DNA of 64,000 nt from assembly GCA_025655575.1 (NCBI GenBank), contig JAHXIP010000017.1, positions 1 to 64,000 of the forward strand, given 5' to 3'. The notes under the pieces are model-generated. The model had not been told where the DNA came from, made no database searches, and worked only from the letters and a program-made list of their open reading frames with translations. Both the position numbers and the translations under genes were made by a program. Source of the stretch: Candidatus Thiodiazotropha sp. (ex Monitilora ramsayi). GTDB taxonomy: Bacteria; Pseudomonadota; Gammaproteobacteria; Chromatiales; Chromatiaceae. This document shows positions 25,008 to 35,228 of the stretch, one piece after another (positions within the stretch are counted from its first letter, which is position 1; each line of letters opens with the position of its first letter).

Positions 25008-26450
25008 ATGTCATTCGATACTCTCGGCCTTTCGGCCGATCTTCTGCGTGCCGTCAGCGAACAGGGCTACACAGAACCCACCCCAATCCAGCGTCAAGCA
25101 ATCCCGGTTATTCTGTCAGGCAAAGATGTCATGGCAGGTGCACAGACCGGTACAGGGAAAACCGCCGGCTTTACCTTACCGCTATTGCAACGATTGAACG
25201 AAAACAGTGGTCTAAATGGCCGTCGCCCGGTCAGGGCATTGGTGCTTACGCCAACCCGTGAGTTGGCAGCACAAGTTGGTGCCAGCGTAGAGACTTATGG
25301 ACGTCACCTAGCGCTACGTTCAGCAGTTATTTTTGGCGGTGTGAAGATTAATCCTCAGATCGAGAAGCTACGTCGAGGTGTCGATATCCTGGTCGCAACA
25401 CCAGGCAGACTGCTTGATCATGCGAGTCAGAAAACAGTGGATCTCTCTCAGATTGAGATTTTGGTACTCGATGAAGCCGATCGGATGTTGGATATGGGTT
25501 TCATCCACGATATTCGTAAGGTGCTGGCACTCTTGCCTAAGAATGGCGCACGTCAGAATCTGCTCTTCTCCGCCACCTTCTCCAATGAGATAAGGCAACT
25601 TGCAGACCGTCTGCTCAATGCACCTGAACTGATTGAAGTGGCCCGTCGAAACACCACGGCTGAACTGATTGATCAATTGGTTCATCCGGTGGATAAAAGT
25701 CGTAAACGTGAGATGCTGAGCCATATGATAGGTTCGCGAAATTGGCGTCAGGTACTGGTTTTTACCCGTACTAAACATGGCGCCAACCGTCTGGCCCAAC
25801 AGCTGGAAAAGGATGGACTCCGGGCGGCTGCCATTCACGGTAATAAAAGTCAGGGTGCTCGTACCCGCGCACTAGCAGAATTCAAATCAGGTGATGTGAG
25901 GGTACTGGTTGCGACTGACATTGCAGCCCGTGGACTGGATATCGACCAACTGCCGCACGTGGTGAACTATGAGTTGCCCAATGTCCCGGAGGACTATGTG
26001 CATCGTATTGGTCGTACCGGTCGAGCTGGCAACGAGGGTGAGGCCATTTCACTGGTCTGTGTGGATGAGCTCAAGTTGCTGAGTGATATCGAACGGCTGT
26101 TAAAACGAAAAATCCCCAAAGAAGTGATCGAGGGATATGAGCCTGATCCGAGTATTCGGGCGGAACCCATTCAACGCGGCGGTAAATCCCAAGGACGTCC
26201 TCAAGGTCGTCAGAAGGCCCGAAGCCGTAAATCTAACCCGTCGTCAGCTAGGAATACTGCGAGAGGTAATGGAAATACCAAGCAGAAACGTGCTGCCGGC
26301 GGAGAAACCGGCAGTGATTCAAAGCCGCCACGAAAGCGTGTTCGTCGCCATACCGGTGAGGCCCAGGCAAGTTCACAGCATCGGAGATCTCGGTCTGCCA
26401 GTGCGAGGGAAAAACCTGCTTTGTTGGGTGGAAACTCCTCTGAAGATTGA
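25008..26450 (+). CDS. rhlE: DEAD-box RNA helicase, RhlE type
   Basis: A 480-residue ATP-dependent RNA helicase acting in ribosome assembly and mRNA turnover. Motifs in order: Q motif [20 protein letters not shown], Ia [10 protein letters not shown], Ib TPGRLLD, II DEAD ([13 protein letters not shown], the RhlE variant), [39 protein letters not shown]. After the ~370-residue core there is a basic, low-complexity tail ([24 protein letters not shown]) for RNA binding. ATG 25008 gives the usual MSFDTLGLS start. The long leader suggests post-transcriptional control. Confidence 0.92.
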   Translation: MSFDTLGLSADLLRAVSEQGYTEPTPIQRQAIPVILSGKDVMAGAQTGTGKTAGFTLPLLQRLNENSGLNGRRPVRALVLTPTRELAAQVGASVETYGRHLALRSAVIFGGVKINPQIEKLRRGVDILVATPGRLLDHASQKTVDLSQIEILVLDEADRMLDMGFIHDIRKVLALLPKNGARQNLLFSATFSNEIRQLADRLLNAPELIEVARRNTTAELIDQLVHPVDKSRKREMLSHMIGSRNWRQVLVFTRTKHGANRLAQQLEKDGLRAAAIHGNKSQGARTRALAEFKSGDVRVLVATDIAARGLDIDQLPHVVNYELPNVPEDYVHRIGRTGRAGNEGEAISLVCVDELKLLSDIERLLKRKIPKEVIEGYEPDPSIRAEPIQRGGKSQGRPQGRQKARSRKSNPSSARNTARGNGNTKQKRAAGGETGSDSKPPRKRVRRHTGEAQASSQHRRSRSASAREKPALLGGNSSED

Positions 26451-26530
26451 GCAGATTAGCTTGTGCTAACAGGCTCTAAGATAGGCCATGGACGGCAATC
26501 TTGAAACATTTGTGGCGCTTAACTGAGTCA

Positions 26531-27175
26531 TCAGACGGCATCTTCATCACCAATGATCTTTGCAGTTTTGTGGGTGAGTCCTGGATGGTTCCTGAGAATA
26601 TAACCGGCTGTATGTACCCGCAGTATCGCTTCTTGTAGGTTACTGCGAAGTGTGGCGTTGGGGGAGTCGAGATGTTCTGCGAGTTTTTTCAGCGAGACCT
26701 CCACATGATGTTCACGCACCGCTACTGGTAGCTTGAGTCGTGTGGCGAGATTCAGGAAGGGATCCAGGGGGGCCACATAGCTTAGATCTGGTATATGCAC
26801 TCGCTCTGAGTAAACCAGAATCACCCCATCTGGAATGACTTTCAGCCGCTCTTGATATTGGCTTGCCTGCTCCGCGCTGACACGGGTATCTCCACTAATC
26901 ACCGATCTGATGATTGCCGTCACAGCGCGTGCTGAATCCTTATTTGGTTCACAAGATAGAATCGCCGCCATCAGTCGCCGCTGCGCTTCGCTGAGCTGCC
27001 TGGCCTGATAGCCTGACATGCAGAACTGCCGTTGGTCGGCCATGTTGCGAAGAAAAACTTCTGTATAAGTGGCGTACCTGGAGGTGTAGTGAAACAGTTC
27101 CTCAGCACATCCCCCCCATCCCAAATGGAATTCGGGATAGTAGTGGCCATCGACATTTTTAGAGACGGTTTTCAT
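26531..27175 (-). CDS. Protein of unknown function
   Basis: A 214-residue soluble protein with no signal peptide or membrane helix that I do not recognise. It is mostly helical in appearance, with an aromatic N-terminus (GHYYPEFHLGWGGCAEELFHY), a central SARAVTAIIRSVISGDTRVS and a C-terminal stretch HLDSPNATLRSNLQEAILRV. Three cysteines lack a metal-site spacing. It is convergent with the helicase gene and alone; composition is like its neighbours. Confidence 0.7.
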   Translation of the reverse strand: MKTVSKNVDGHYYPEFHLGWGGCAEELFHYTSRYATYTEVFLRNMADQRQFCMSGYQARQLSEAQRRLMAAILSCEPNKDSARAVTAIIRSVISGDTRVSAEQASQYQERLKVIPDGVILVYSERVHIPDLSYVAPLDPFLNLATRLKLPVAVREHHVEVSLKKLAEHLDSPNATLRSNLQEAILRVHTAGYILRNHPGLTHKTAKIIGDEDAV

Positions 27176-27561
27176 CGTTCATCTGTCAGTTGCCGTACAA
27201 ATCCAGTTTGAGGCAGTTTCTCTAATCATCGGCAGGCGTTGTCCACATTGTCAAATTCTGATCAGGCGCTCTTTGAAAGCCAAAATGTTAAGTATTTGAG
27301 AGAAAACATGAGAAAGGCCTAAGATCTTTATGTTTTCAGGCGAAATGGCAGCAAACTCCCATTTTTTTCCGGCTTTCAGAATGAAAATCATCTTCATCCT
27401 CGATTGTCTAGCTAGTTGGACAGGCATTTATGGGTAAAACCCCAATATTTCTGCCTGATGATGTACAATTTCTTGCGATTCTCATATATTCGTTTCCCTC
27501 CATTGGGCTGAAGAAGCACCTATTCCCTGAAGCGGGATTTTTTAAGGATTGAAGCAACACG
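27176..27561. other. 386-base intergenic region
   Basis: AT-rich divergent region upstream of both the unknown minus-strand gene and the chain-length gene. No repeat, RNA gene or regulator site was recognised. Confidence 0.4.
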
Positions 27562-29133
27562 ATGAATGACCTGATTGTCACGCTGAAAGACCACATCCGT
27601 TCTGCATGGCGATTTCGCTGGCAGGCATTGCTGACTGCCTGGCTGTTGACCCTGTTAGGTTGGGGAATGGTGTTTATAACACCTGATAAATACCAATCAG
27701 AGGCAAAGGTCTACGTAGACACCGAAAGCGTTCTGCGCCCCTTGCTCCAAGGGTTGGCTGTGCAGACCGATCTAGGACAACGACTGAGGCTCATGACCCG
27801 TACGCTGCTCAATAACGAGAATCTGGAAAAGGTCTTGCGAGAGGCAGATTTAGACTTGGAAGCCACAACGGTCACAGAGCGTCAGGAAATGATCAATCAG
27901 CTGCGGGAAACGGTTTCTATTGAGACCCAGCGCCGGCAAAACTTCTACACCATCAGCTACGAGTACAAGGATCCTTATGTGGCAAAGAAGGTTGTGGAGA
28001 CCCTGCTGAATATCTTCGTTGAGGCCGCACTCGGTGACACGCGTGTTGAATCTGATACCGCGCAAAAATTCCTGACTGAACAAATCAAGGACTATGAGAC
28101 GAGGTTAGTAAAGGCGGAAAGCCGGTTGACTGAGTTCAAACGTAGAAATGTGGATACCATGCCTGGGCAGAGTGGGGGGGTATTCAGCCAACTGCAATCG
28201 GCACAGAGCCAGTTGCAGGATATTGATCTTGAGCTGAAAGAGAGACGGATTCGAAGAGACGAACTCAAGCGTCAGTATGAGCGTACGGCAGCCGAAGAGA
28301 GCGAGCGCCGCCGACGGGGACAGGTGGTTGCAGAGACCCCGACAGGTAGACGTATTCTTGCCATGGAGACGCGTCTGGATGAGCTTCTTTTACGCTATAC
28401 GGAAGCACATCCGGACGTGCAGGAACTGAAATCGACAATTACTGAGTTGAAGGCGCAACAAAAAGGTGCGGTAGTCATGGAATCTCCCGCAAACCAGACT
28501 ATTTCCACAGCATTGGAAGAGCTGAAGCTTGCATATCGGCAAGCGGAGGTAAATCTGACGGCCGTCCGCCTGCGGCAGAGTGAATATCAGAAAAGGATCG
28601 ATGAGCTGAAGCTGAAACTGGATGTACTGCCGAAGGTCGAGGCGGAATTGACCCGGCTAAATCGAGACTACGAAATCAACCGCACGAACTACCAGGAATT
28701 GGTGCAGCGTCTTGAATCTGCAAAAATGTCAGAGCAGGCGGATGAAGCAGGAGACAACGTCAAATTCCGTATTGTGGAGCCACCGAAAGTGCCTTTGCTG
28801 CCAGTTGGTCCCAAACGGATTCTACTGAGTTTAGGCGTTCTCCTGCTCGGTCTTGCTGCGGGTGGTGGTATTGCATTTCTGATATCACAATTCAAACCGG
28901 TCTACTACGACACCTCTCTATTGAACAAGGAGAGCGGATTTCCCGTTCTCGGACAGGTATCACGGGTGTGGACCAGTAACCTGATGCTCAAGCGGCGTCT
29001 CGAAGTGGTGGGATTCAGTATCTCTCTCGCGATGCTGCTTGTTGTCTGTGTGGTGATTCTTCTGACCTACCAGATGGGTTATCGGGAGGAGATCGTTTCT
29101 AACCTTAAACTGTTGCTGAGAAGCCCGAGCTAG
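27562..29133 (+). CDS. Polysaccharide chain-length determinant (Wzz/EpsF-type)
   Basis: A 523-residue inner-membrane protein. It has an N-terminal helix ([17 protein letters not shown]), a Wzz domain with [20 protein letters not shown], a long periplasmic coiled coil (about 190-390, heavy in E, R, K, L and Q), a GNVR-like segment [19 protein letters not shown] before a second helix ([20 protein letters not shown]), and a third helix near the C-terminus ([19 protein letters not shown]). This architecture matches the chain-length determinant of exopolysaccharide systems linked to exosortase XrtA (EpsF-like). No tyrosine kinase or other polysaccharide gene is adjacent, so it is an orphan here. 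Confidence 0.82.
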   Translation: MNDLIVTLKDHIRSAWRFRWQALLTAWLLTLLGWGMVFITPDKYQSEAKVYVDTESVLRPLLQGLAVQTDLGQRLRLMTRTLLNNENLEKVLREADLDLEATTVTERQEMINQLRETVSIETQRRQNFYTISYEYKDPYVAKKVVETLLNIFVEAALGDTRVESDTAQKFLTEQIKDYETRLVKAESRLTEFKRRNVDTMPGQSGGVFSQLQSAQSQLQDIDLELKERRIRRDELKRQYERTAAEESERRRRGQVVAETPTGRRILAMETRLDELLLRYTEAHPDVQELKSTITELKAQQKGAVVMESPANQTISTALEELKLAYRQAEVNLTAVRLRQSEYQKRIDELKLKLDVLPKVEAELTRLNRDYEINRTNYQELVQRLESAKMSEQADEAGDNVKFRIVEPPKVPLLPVGPKRILLSLGVLLLGLAAGGGIAFLISQFKPVYYDTSLLNKESGFPVLGQVSRVWTSNLMLKRRLEVVGFSISLAMLLVVCVVILLTYQMGYREEIVSNLKLLLRSPS

Positions 29134-29266
29134 GTCAACCAGAAACAGGCGGTTTTTTACCACAACATTCTCCATTCTTTTCAAGGGGAGCAAAGGTCGT
29201 ATTCTTTCACGACGTTGGGTGGAATATTTGGTATATTTCACCGTTTTCCTGTGGCGGAGAAACGAG

Positions 29267-30523
29267 ATGTTCAAGAAGAGTATGCAGATTCAGGGGTATG
29301 ACGACGAGCTTTGGGCAGCGATAACAGCCGAAGAGCGTCGTCAGGAAGAGCACATCGAGCTGATCGCCTCTGAGAATTACACCAGTCCCCGCGTGATGCA
29401 GGCGCAAGGCACTGTGTTGACCAATAAGTATGCTGAGGGTTATCCGCGCAAACGCTACTATGGCGGATGCGAGAACGTGGATGTCGCTGAGCAGCTTGCC
29501 ATCGATCGTGCCAAGGCATTGTTTAATGCCGACTACGCCAATGTGCAGCCCCATTCGGGTTCTCAGGCTAATGCCGCTGTCTATATGGCACTCTGCCAGC
29601 CTGGCGATACTGTACTGGGTATGAGTCTCGCCCATGGTGGACATCTGACCCACGGCGCCAAGCCCAATTTCTCCGGTAAGATCTACCATGCCGTACAGTA
29701 TGGATTGAACCCGGATACGGGTGAGATTGACTACGAAGAAGTCGAACGTCTGGCGCGTGAGCATCAGCCGAAAATGATTGTTGCCGGCTTTTCCGCCTAT
29801 TCACGAATCGTTGATTGGCAGCGTTTTCGTGATATTGCAGATGAGGTAGGGGCATACCTTTTTGTCGATATGGCCCATGTGGCAGGTCTTATTGCTGCCG
29901 GACACTACCCCAGTCCTGTGCATATTGCTGATGTCACCACGACAACAACCCACAAGACCCTGCGCGGTCCACGGGGTGGCCTGATTCTGGCCAAGGCCAA
30001 TGAAGAGATTGAGAAAAAACTCAACTCTCTGGTTTTTCCCGGTACCCAGGGCGGACCGTTGATGCATGTCATCGCCGCAAAGGCCGTGGCCTTCAAAGAG
30101 GCCATGGAGCCCGAATACAAAGCCTACCAGTTACAGGTTATCGAAAATGCCCGCGCTATGGCCAAGGTCTTTATGGAGAGAGGTTATGATGTGGTTTCTA
30201 AAGGTACCGATGATCACCTGTTTTTAGTTAGCTTCATTGAGGCAGGGCTCACCGGTAAGGATGTAGATGCATGGTTGGGTGCCGCCAATATCACGGTCAA
30301 CAAGAATGCCGTACCCAATGATCCGCAGTCACCGTTTGTCACCTCCGGTATCCGTGTTGGTACACCTGCTGCAACGACACGGGGTTTTAGTGAGGCGGAT
30401 TGCATTAACCTGGCTGGCTGGATGTGTGATGTCATCGATGGTCGCGGCGACCAAAAAGTGATTGATGACACCAAGGCAAAGGTTCTGGAGATCTGCGCCA
30501 AATATCCTGTCTACACTGAGTAA
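29267..30523 (+). CDS. glyA: Serine hydroxymethyltransferase
   Basis: Interconverts serine and glycine with tetrahydrofolate, supplying one-carbon units; PLP-dependent and cytosolic. The 418-residue length is standard. Motifs: [42 protein letters not shown], and the PLP-lysine segment [14 protein letters not shown]. The frame is open from 29219, but ATG 29267 begins [16 protein letters not shown], the expected N-terminus, with GGAG about 9 bases before it. nrdR follows after a 128-base gap that holds a palindromic element. Confidence 0.97.
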   Translation: MFKKSMQIQGYDDELWAAITAEERRQEEHIELIASENYTSPRVMQAQGTVLTNKYAEGYPRKRYYGGCENVDVAEQLAIDRAKALFNADYANVQPHSGSQANAAVYMALCQPGDTVLGMSLAHGGHLTHGAKPNFSGKIYHAVQYGLNPDTGEIDYEEVERLAREHQPKMIVAGFSAYSRIVDWQRFRDIADEVGAYLFVDMAHVAGLIAAGHYPSPVHIADVTTTTTHKTLRGPRGGLILAKANEEIEKKLNSLVFPGTQGGPLMHVIAAKAVAFKEAMEPEYKAYQLQVIENARAMAKVFMERGYDVVSKGTDDHLFLVSFIEAGLTGKDVDAWLGAANITVNKNAVPNDPQSPFVTSGIRVGTPAATTRGFSEADCINLAGWMCDVIDGRGDQKVIDDTKAKVLEICAKYPVYTE

Positions 30524-30524
30524 A

Positions 30525-30644
30525 TGAGTTTTGAGTGTTGAGTTTTTAGTGATGAGTTACGCAGCAAGGTCGGCGTGCTTACCGACCCTGGAGCGTCGAG
30601 TCCAGGCACAGCGACTCAAAACTCAAAACTCTCAATTCAAAACT
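30525..30644. repeat. Cruciform-type palindromic element between glyA and nrdR
   Basis: Imperfect inverted arms of about 30 bases, rich in GAGTTTTGAGT on the left (from 30525) and its inverse on the right (30614-30644), enclose two perfect hairpins: GGTCGG/CCGACC (30568-30587) and CCTGGA/TCCAGG (30587-30606). It ends 7 bases before the nrdR ATG. It looks like a small non-autonomous repeat (MITE or REP type). Confidence 0.6.
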
Positions 30645-30651
30645 TACTGAA

Positions 30652-31164
30652 ATGCGCTGTCCCTTCTGCGGAGCCCAAGACACCAAGGTTATCGACTCTC
30701 GCCTGGCGGGAGAAGGTGACCAGATTCGCCGACGTCGTGAGTGCACTGTCTGCAAAGAGCGTTTTACCACCTATGAAACGGCGGAACTCAACCTGCCCTG
30801 GGTAGTGAAACAGGATGGTAGCCGGGTCCACTTCGATGGCAGGAAGTTACGGGCGGGGATGACACGGGCGCTGGAGAAGCGGCCGGTCAGTGCAGATCTT
30901 GTGGATACGGCGATCAATCACATCACGCGAAAACTGATGGCCGGTGGAGAGCGCGAAATCCCCTCTCTTGCGATCGGCGAGTTGGTCATGGAGGAGTTGA
31001 AGCAACTCGATCAGGTGGCTTATGTACGTTTTGCCTCGGTCTACCGAAAGTTCGAGGATGTCAACGCCTTCCGTGAGGAGATCGAGCGACTTGAGCAACA
31101 GCCTGGCCCAGAAGCACGTCGTCATCAGTTGGATCTGCTCAACGAACCGGACAAGGATAAATGA
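30652..31164 (+). CDS. nrdR: NrdR transcriptional repressor of ribonucleotide reductase
   Basis: Represses nrd operons by sensing ATP/dATP. The 170-residue protein has a zinc ribbon (CPFCG at residues 3-7 and [12 protein letters not shown] about 31-42) followed by an ATP-cone domain ([35 protein letters not shown]). ATG 30652 begins the canonical [13 protein letters not shown], but the bases just before it (AACTTACTGAA) contain no good Shine-Dalgarno. ribD overlaps its end by four bases (ATGA), so translation is coupled. Confidence 0.96.
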   Translation: MRCPFCGAQDTKVIDSRLAGEGDQIRRRRECTVCKERFTTYETAELNLPWVVKQDGSRVHFDGRKLRAGMTRALEKRPVSADLVDTAINHITRKLMAGGEREIPSLAIGELVMEELKQLDQVAYVRFASVYRKFEDVNAFREEIERLEQQPGPEARRHQLDLLNEPDKDK

Positions 31165-32291
31165 GCAGCGACAGTGATCATCGCCATATGGCTCATGCTA
31201 TTCGGTTGGCGCGCAAGGGGCGTTATACCACCCACCCGAATCCGCGCGTCGGCTGTGTATTAGTCAAATCGGGCAAGGTCGTTGGCGAGGGATATCATCG
31301 GCGTGCCGGTGAACCCCATGCTGAACGAAATGCGCTGGCAGCTGCGGGTACTGAGGCAAAGGGCGCTACAGCGTATGTCACCCTGGAGCCATGCTGCCAC
31401 CACGGTCGCACCCCGCCCTGTACTGAAGGATTGATTGAGGCAGGTGTGAAGCGGGTTGTCGCCGCTATGCTTGACCCCAATCCCTTGGTAGCCGGTCAAG
31501 GGCTTACTCAGTTGAGCGCGGCTGGTATCGAGGTGGTGGAAGGCGTGATGCAGGCCCAGGCCGAGGCGCTCAATCCCGGTTTTATCAAACGCATGCGTAA
31601 GAGAATGCCATTTGTCCGCTGCAAGCTGGCCATGAGTCTGGATGGCAGAACGGCGATGGCCAGCGGCGAGAGCCAGTGGATCACCTCGGCGGCCGCTCGT
31701 GAGGATGTACATCGGCTTCGAGCGAGTAGTGCCGCTATTCTCACCGGCGTTGGCACCATGCAGGCGGATGATCCGTCGATGAATGTCCGGCTGACTGCAA
31801 AACAGCTGGGATTGGAAGCAGGACTGTCGCCTCCCCAGCCACTCAGGGTCGTCCTCGATCCCAAATTACAGACCTCACCATCAGCCAATATGCTGAATCA
31901 GACGGGACCTGTACTGCTGATTTGTGGTGAAGATGCCCGTCTCAAAGCAGCGCCGCTGGAGGCCGCAGGCGCACAGATTGTCACACTGCCGCTTGATAAC
32001 GATTTACTCGATCTTCGCGAAGTCATGAGTCTACTAGCTGAGCAGGAGATCAATGAGGTACTGCTGGAGTCGGGTGCGGTTCTAGCAGGTGCCATGCTTG
32101 ATGCGGGGTTGATCGACGAATTGTTGGTCTATCTTGCGCCTCACCTGATGGGAAGTGGTGCCAGGGGGCTGTTTCATCTGCCCGAACTGCTGCACATGAG
32201 CGACCGCATTCCTCTGCGGTTTACCGATCTGCGACAGATAGGGGATGACATACGCATCACGGCTGTTCCTGCTGTCGAGCGAGGGGAGTAA
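31161..32291 (+). CDS. ribD: Bifunctional riboflavin deaminase/reductase RibD
   Basis: Carries out the second and third steps of riboflavin synthesis: deamination of the pyrimidine ring and reduction of the ribosyl side chain. The 376-residue protein has an N-terminal zinc deaminase with [10 protein letters not shown] and [11 protein letters not shown], and a C-terminal DHFR-like reductase with [19 protein letters not shown] and [16 protein letters not shown] overlaps the nrdR stop; ribE follows after two bases. Confidence 0.97.
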   Translation: MSSDSDHRHMAHAIRLARKGRYTTHPNPRVGCVLVKSGKVVGEGYHRRAGEPHAERNALAAAGTEAKGATAYVTLEPCCHHGRTPPCTEGLIEAGVKRVVAAMLDPNPLVAGQGLTQLSAAGIEVVEGVMQAQAEALNPGFIKRMRKRMPFVRCKLAMSLDGRTAMASGESQWITSAAAREDVHRLRASSAAILTGVGTMQADDPSMNVRLTAKQLGLEAGLSPPQPLRVVLDPKLQTSPSANMLNQTGPVLLICGEDARLKAAPLEAAGAQIVTLPLDNDLLDLREVMSLLAEQEINEVLLESGAVLAGAMLDAGLIDELLVYLAPHLMGSGARGLFHLPELLHMSDRIPLRFTDLRQIGDDIRITAVPAVERGE

Positions 32292-32293
32292 GT

Positions 32294-32953
32294 ATGTTCA
32301 CCGGTATTATCCAATCTATTGGCAGAATTGAGGGGGTCGCTGAGCGGGGCGGGGATGTACGCCTGACTGTGGATACCGGCAGCCTGGACTTGAGTGATGT
32401 TATGTTAGGCGACAGTATTGCGACAAACGGTGTCTGTCTGACAGCGGTGGCACTTTCTGAAAAAGGGTTCAGCGCCGATGTGTCCAGGGAGAGCCTTTCT
32501 CTTACCACACTGCATCGGTTAAAGCCCGGCAGTCGGGTCAACCTGGAGAAGGCGCTGACACTCAACACCCGGCTTGGCGGTCATCTGGTGAGCGGCCACG
32601 TTGACGGTGTCGGTCAGGTGCTGGAACGGCGGGATGATGGCCGTTCGATCCGTTTTGTCATCAAGGCACCGAAAAAACTGGCGAAATATATCGCTCATAA
32701 AGGTTCCATCTGCGTCGATGGTGTCAGTCTGACGGTCAACAGTGTACAGGGTGCGAATTTCGAAATGAACATCGTGCCCCATACTCTGCAGGAGACCATT
32801 ATGGATGGCTATCGGCCGGGATCTGAAGTCAATCTGGAAGTCGACCTGATTGCCAGGTATTTAGAACGGCTGATGCTTGGCGATGAGGCAGCAAATCCTG
32901 ATGAAGGCGGGGTGACTGAAGCGTTGCTGAAATCGCAGGGATTCATCCGTTAG
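32294..32953 (+). CDS. ribE: Riboflavin synthase alpha subunit
   Basis: Dismutates two lumazines to riboflavin in the last step of the pathway. The 219-residue protein contains two lumazine-binding barrels, the first starting MFTGIIQSIGRIE and the second around LGGHLVSGHVDGVGQV; GVCLTAV and GVSLTVN are the paired motifs of the two repeats. It is coupled to ribD by a 2-base gap and followed by a strong stem-loop, so nrdR-ribD-ribE looks like one transcript. Confidence 0.96.
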   Translation: MFTGIIQSIGRIEGVAERGGDVRLTVDTGSLDLSDVMLGDSIATNGVCLTAVALSEKGFSADVSRESLSLTTLHRLKPGSRVNLEKALTLNTRLGGHLVSGHVDGVGQVLERRDDGRSIRFVIKAPKKLAKYIAHKGSICVDGVSLTVNSVQGANFEMNIVPHTLQETIMDGYRPGSEVNLEVDLIARYLERLMLGDEAANPDEGGVTEALLKSQGFIR

Positions 32954-33014
32954 TCGACAGTTGATCATTAGCAGAACGCTCCTCTCACCGCCATGAAACC
33001 GAAGGCTTCGGTCA

Positions 33015-33044
33015 GACACCGGAGTTAGAACCAACTCCGGTGTC
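33015..33044. terminator. Stem-loop between ribE and the convergent spondin-like gene
   Basis: GACACCGGAGTT (33015-33026) is perfectly inverted at 33033-33044 around AGAACC. The T run on either side is weak, but its position between convergent genes supports a bidirectional terminator. Confidence 0.7.
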
Positions 33045-33071
33045 CGTACCGATCTTACTGTTTACTCAGTT

Positions 33072-33803
33072 TCAATCGTCGTAGTCGTCATCGTCCCGGT
33101 CTTTGACCCGGATAACCAGCTTCGCCACTGGCCCTTGCCATGTATGGATACGGGCGTCGAGGTCGCTGGGACCGCCGGTTGGATCATCGTCACCAATCAC
33201 ACCGCGGTGGATATGGACAGTGGGATTATGGTCTGGACCCACCGTTGATGTTCCACCGACACCCCCATTGCCACCCGGATCGGCCGGTATGCCTAGTGTG
33301 TTGGGTGACCCTCCGCCATTAATGATCTCGTCATTGGCCTCGGTGCCAGCGTCATAGCCACGCAGATAGTAGGTATAGGTACCGCGCTTTTTCGGTATTC
33401 TGAGTCCGTCCAGACCGACAAATCCGTCGTTGGTAGGCAGTAACATGGCGGTCACAGAGAGGTAGCGGGAGTGTTTCCCGCGCACGTTGATCACAGCCTC
33501 AGCCACACCGCTGGGAGGCAATAGACCACCTGCCGGGTTATCGACAAACTGACCGCCAGCAGCCATCACATCAGAGATGAGACCGGAGGTATCACCTCCC
33601 TCGGCCATCGCCTGCAAGTTTGCGGAAGCCTCAGTACCGAGTTGGAACAGGTGGGTACGCCTATCGTGTGCTGCGATCAAAAGTGGCGTGAAATAGGTGG
33701 CATTGGTCAGATTGGTAATTTTGATGTTGACTTCTTCTGCAAGCAGATTGCCGCTGGCAAGCAGCCCACCTGACAAAATGAGTGTAATTAAAGTTTTTTT
33801 CAT
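33072..33803 (-). CDS. Secreted spondin-domain-like protein
   Basis: A 243-residue exported protein with signal peptide MKKTLITLILSGGLLASGNLLAEE. The mature part begins VNIKITNLTNATYFTPLLIA, continues with HLFQLGTEASANLQAMAEGG, MLLPTNDGFVGLDGL and YTYYLRGYDAGTEANDE: the sequence pattern of bacterial spondin-N domain proteins, which have a C2-like, probably calcium-binding fold. A glycine-rich loop (about 170-195) and an Asp-rich tail RDDDDYDD support metal binding. It is a single gene; a role in the periplasm or extracellular matrix is inferred. Confidence 0.8.
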   Translation of the reverse strand: MKKTLITLILSGGLLASGNLLAEEVNIKITNLTNATYFTPLLIAAHDRRTHLFQLGTEASANLQAMAEGGDTSGLISDVMAAGGQFVDNPAGGLLPPSGVAEAVINVRGKHSRYLSVTAMLLPTNDGFVGLDGLRIPKKRGTYTYYLRGYDAGTEANDEIINGGGSPNTLGIPADPGGNGGVGGTSTVGPDHNPTVHIHRGVIGDDDPTGGPSDLDARIHTWQGPVAKLVIRVKDRDDDDYDD

Positions 33804-34020
33804 CGTGATCTCCTCAGTGTTAAGCCTTTGGGTGACAGGCTGTAGGGAAGAGTCTGGTCTGTTCGCTTCCAGGCCGGGTCACGAAAAGATCACGATTCCA
33901 TCACGCAAGGCAGGGAATGGCGGAGTCATTTGGGGGGATTCGAAAGATGATAATCGGATGCCCTCCCATGCGGGCTCTGATAGAATGGCGCGTTAACTCC
34001 GAACAAAACCGAAGAAGTTT

Positions 34021-35136
34021 ATGGCGCTGAATACGACAGAAGAGATTCTCGAAGACCTGAAACAGGGAAAGATGGTCATCATCATGGATGACGAAGACCG
34101 GGAGAATGAGGGCGACCTGATTATGGCTGCCGAGAGTGTGACACCCGAAGCGATTAACTTCATGGCGCGCTACGGACGCGGTCTTATCTGTCTGACCCTG
34201 ACCAGGGAACACTGCACTCAGTTACGCCTGCCGTTGATGGTAACGACGGACGACGAGCTTTCCGCGACCAATTTTACAGTCTCTATCGAGGCGGCCGAAG
34301 GTGTGACGACCGGTATCTCCGCCTCGGACCGCGCTACTACCGTTTTGGCCGCGGTGGCTGCGGATGCACAACCACAGGACTTGGTGCAGCCAGGGCATAT
34401 CTTTCCCCTGATGGCGCAACCTGGCGGTGTGCTTGTACGCGCCGGCCATACCGAGGCCGGTTGTGATCTGGCACGACTGGCCGGTCTTTCTCCCACCTCA
34501 GTCATCGTGGAGATACTGAATGAGGACGGCACCATGGCCAGGCGGGCGGATCTGGAGAAATTTGCCGCCGAGCACGATCTCAAGATAGGGACCATTGCGG
34601 ATCTGATCCAATATCGAGTCAGCAATGAGAAAACTGTTGAGCGGGTCAGCGAGTGCCATTTTCCCACCAACTACGGAGAATTCCGCCTTGCCGCCTACCA
34701 GGATGTGGTGGACAACGAACTGCACCTGGCTTTGGTAAAGGGTCACCCCTCACCTGACAGGCCGACCCTGGTGCGTGTGCATATGCAGAACAGTCTATGC
34801 GATCTCTTCGAGGCGAACGGCCAGGAGTGTGGCTGGCCTTTGAGGAATGCTATGAAGATGATTGATGAGGCAGGCGAGGGCGTTATCGTGGTCCTGCGCA
34901 ATCACGATTCACCTCGTGAGATCGTTCAGCGGATGATGGATATGCAGACCGTCGATACAGCCAATAGGAAATTCATCAAGAAAGATAACAGCAAGGAGTT
35001 GAGAACCTACGGCGTGGGTGCACAGATACTCTCCGACCTGGGTGTACGCAAGATGCGGGTACTGAGTGCACCGAAGAGTATTCACGGACTCTCGGGCTTC
35101 GATATGGAAGTCACTGAATACGTGGCGGGGACCTGA
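34021..35136 (+). CDS. ribB: DHBP synthase fused to a degenerate GTP cyclohydrolase II-like domain (RibBX type)
   Basis: The N-terminal ~205 residues are 3,4-dihydroxy-2-butanone-4-phosphate synthase, with [16 protein letters not shown] and [17 protein letters not shown] supplying the metal and substrate residues. The rest resembles GTP cyclohydrolase II but lacks its essential parts: the zinc triplet C-x10-C-x-C region is replaced by [20 protein letters not shown], in which only scattered cysteines remain, and the catalytic R-x-H-S region is absent. The domain is therefore probably inactive, as in RibBX proteins, and a separate RibA should exist elsewhere. Of 371 residues; followed by ribH. 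No FMN riboswitch was seen upstream. Confidence 0.92.
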   Translation: MALNTTEEILEDLKQGKMVIIMDDEDRENEGDLIMAAESVTPEAINFMARYGRGLICLTLTREHCTQLRLPLMVTTDDELSATNFTVSIEAAEGVTTGISASDRATTVLAAVAADAQPQDLVQPGHIFPLMAQPGGVLVRAGHTEAGCDLARLAGLSPTSVIVEILNEDGTMARRADLEKFAAEHDLKIGTIADLIQYRVSNEKTVERVSECHFPTNYGEFRLAAYQDVVDNELHLALVKGHPSPDRPTLVRVHMQNSLCDLFEANGQECGWPLRNAMKMIDEAGEGVIVVLRNHDSPREIVQRMMDMQTVDTANRKFIKKDNSKELRTYGVGAQILSDLGVRKMRVLSAPKSIHGLSGFDMEVTEYVAGT

Positions 35137-35175
35137 GAGATACTACACAGTGCAGTGTCCTAGCTTTAAAAAGTA

Positions 35176-35191
35176 TGTTGATTAATCAACA
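35176..35191. promoter_or_regulatory. Perfect 16-bp palindrome upstream of ribH
   Basis: TGTTGATT followed directly by its inverse AATCAACA, 38 bases before the ribH start. It resembles a dimeric regulator site; the spacing is wrong for an FNR box (TTGAT-N4-ATCAA). No regulator is assigned. Confidence 0.4.
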
Positions 35192-35228
35192 CAATATTTT
35201 CAGTTTATAGATTAGTTCCAGGGTGAGC

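Noticed and set aside
35176..35191. FNR box before ribH
   Set aside because: The palindrome has TTGAT and ATCAA but with two bases between the half-sites instead of four.
33804..35228. FMN riboswitch upstream of ribBX or ribH
   Set aside because: None of the conserved AGGGTGAAATTCC-like or ACCGGCGGT-like blocks was seen in the leaders.
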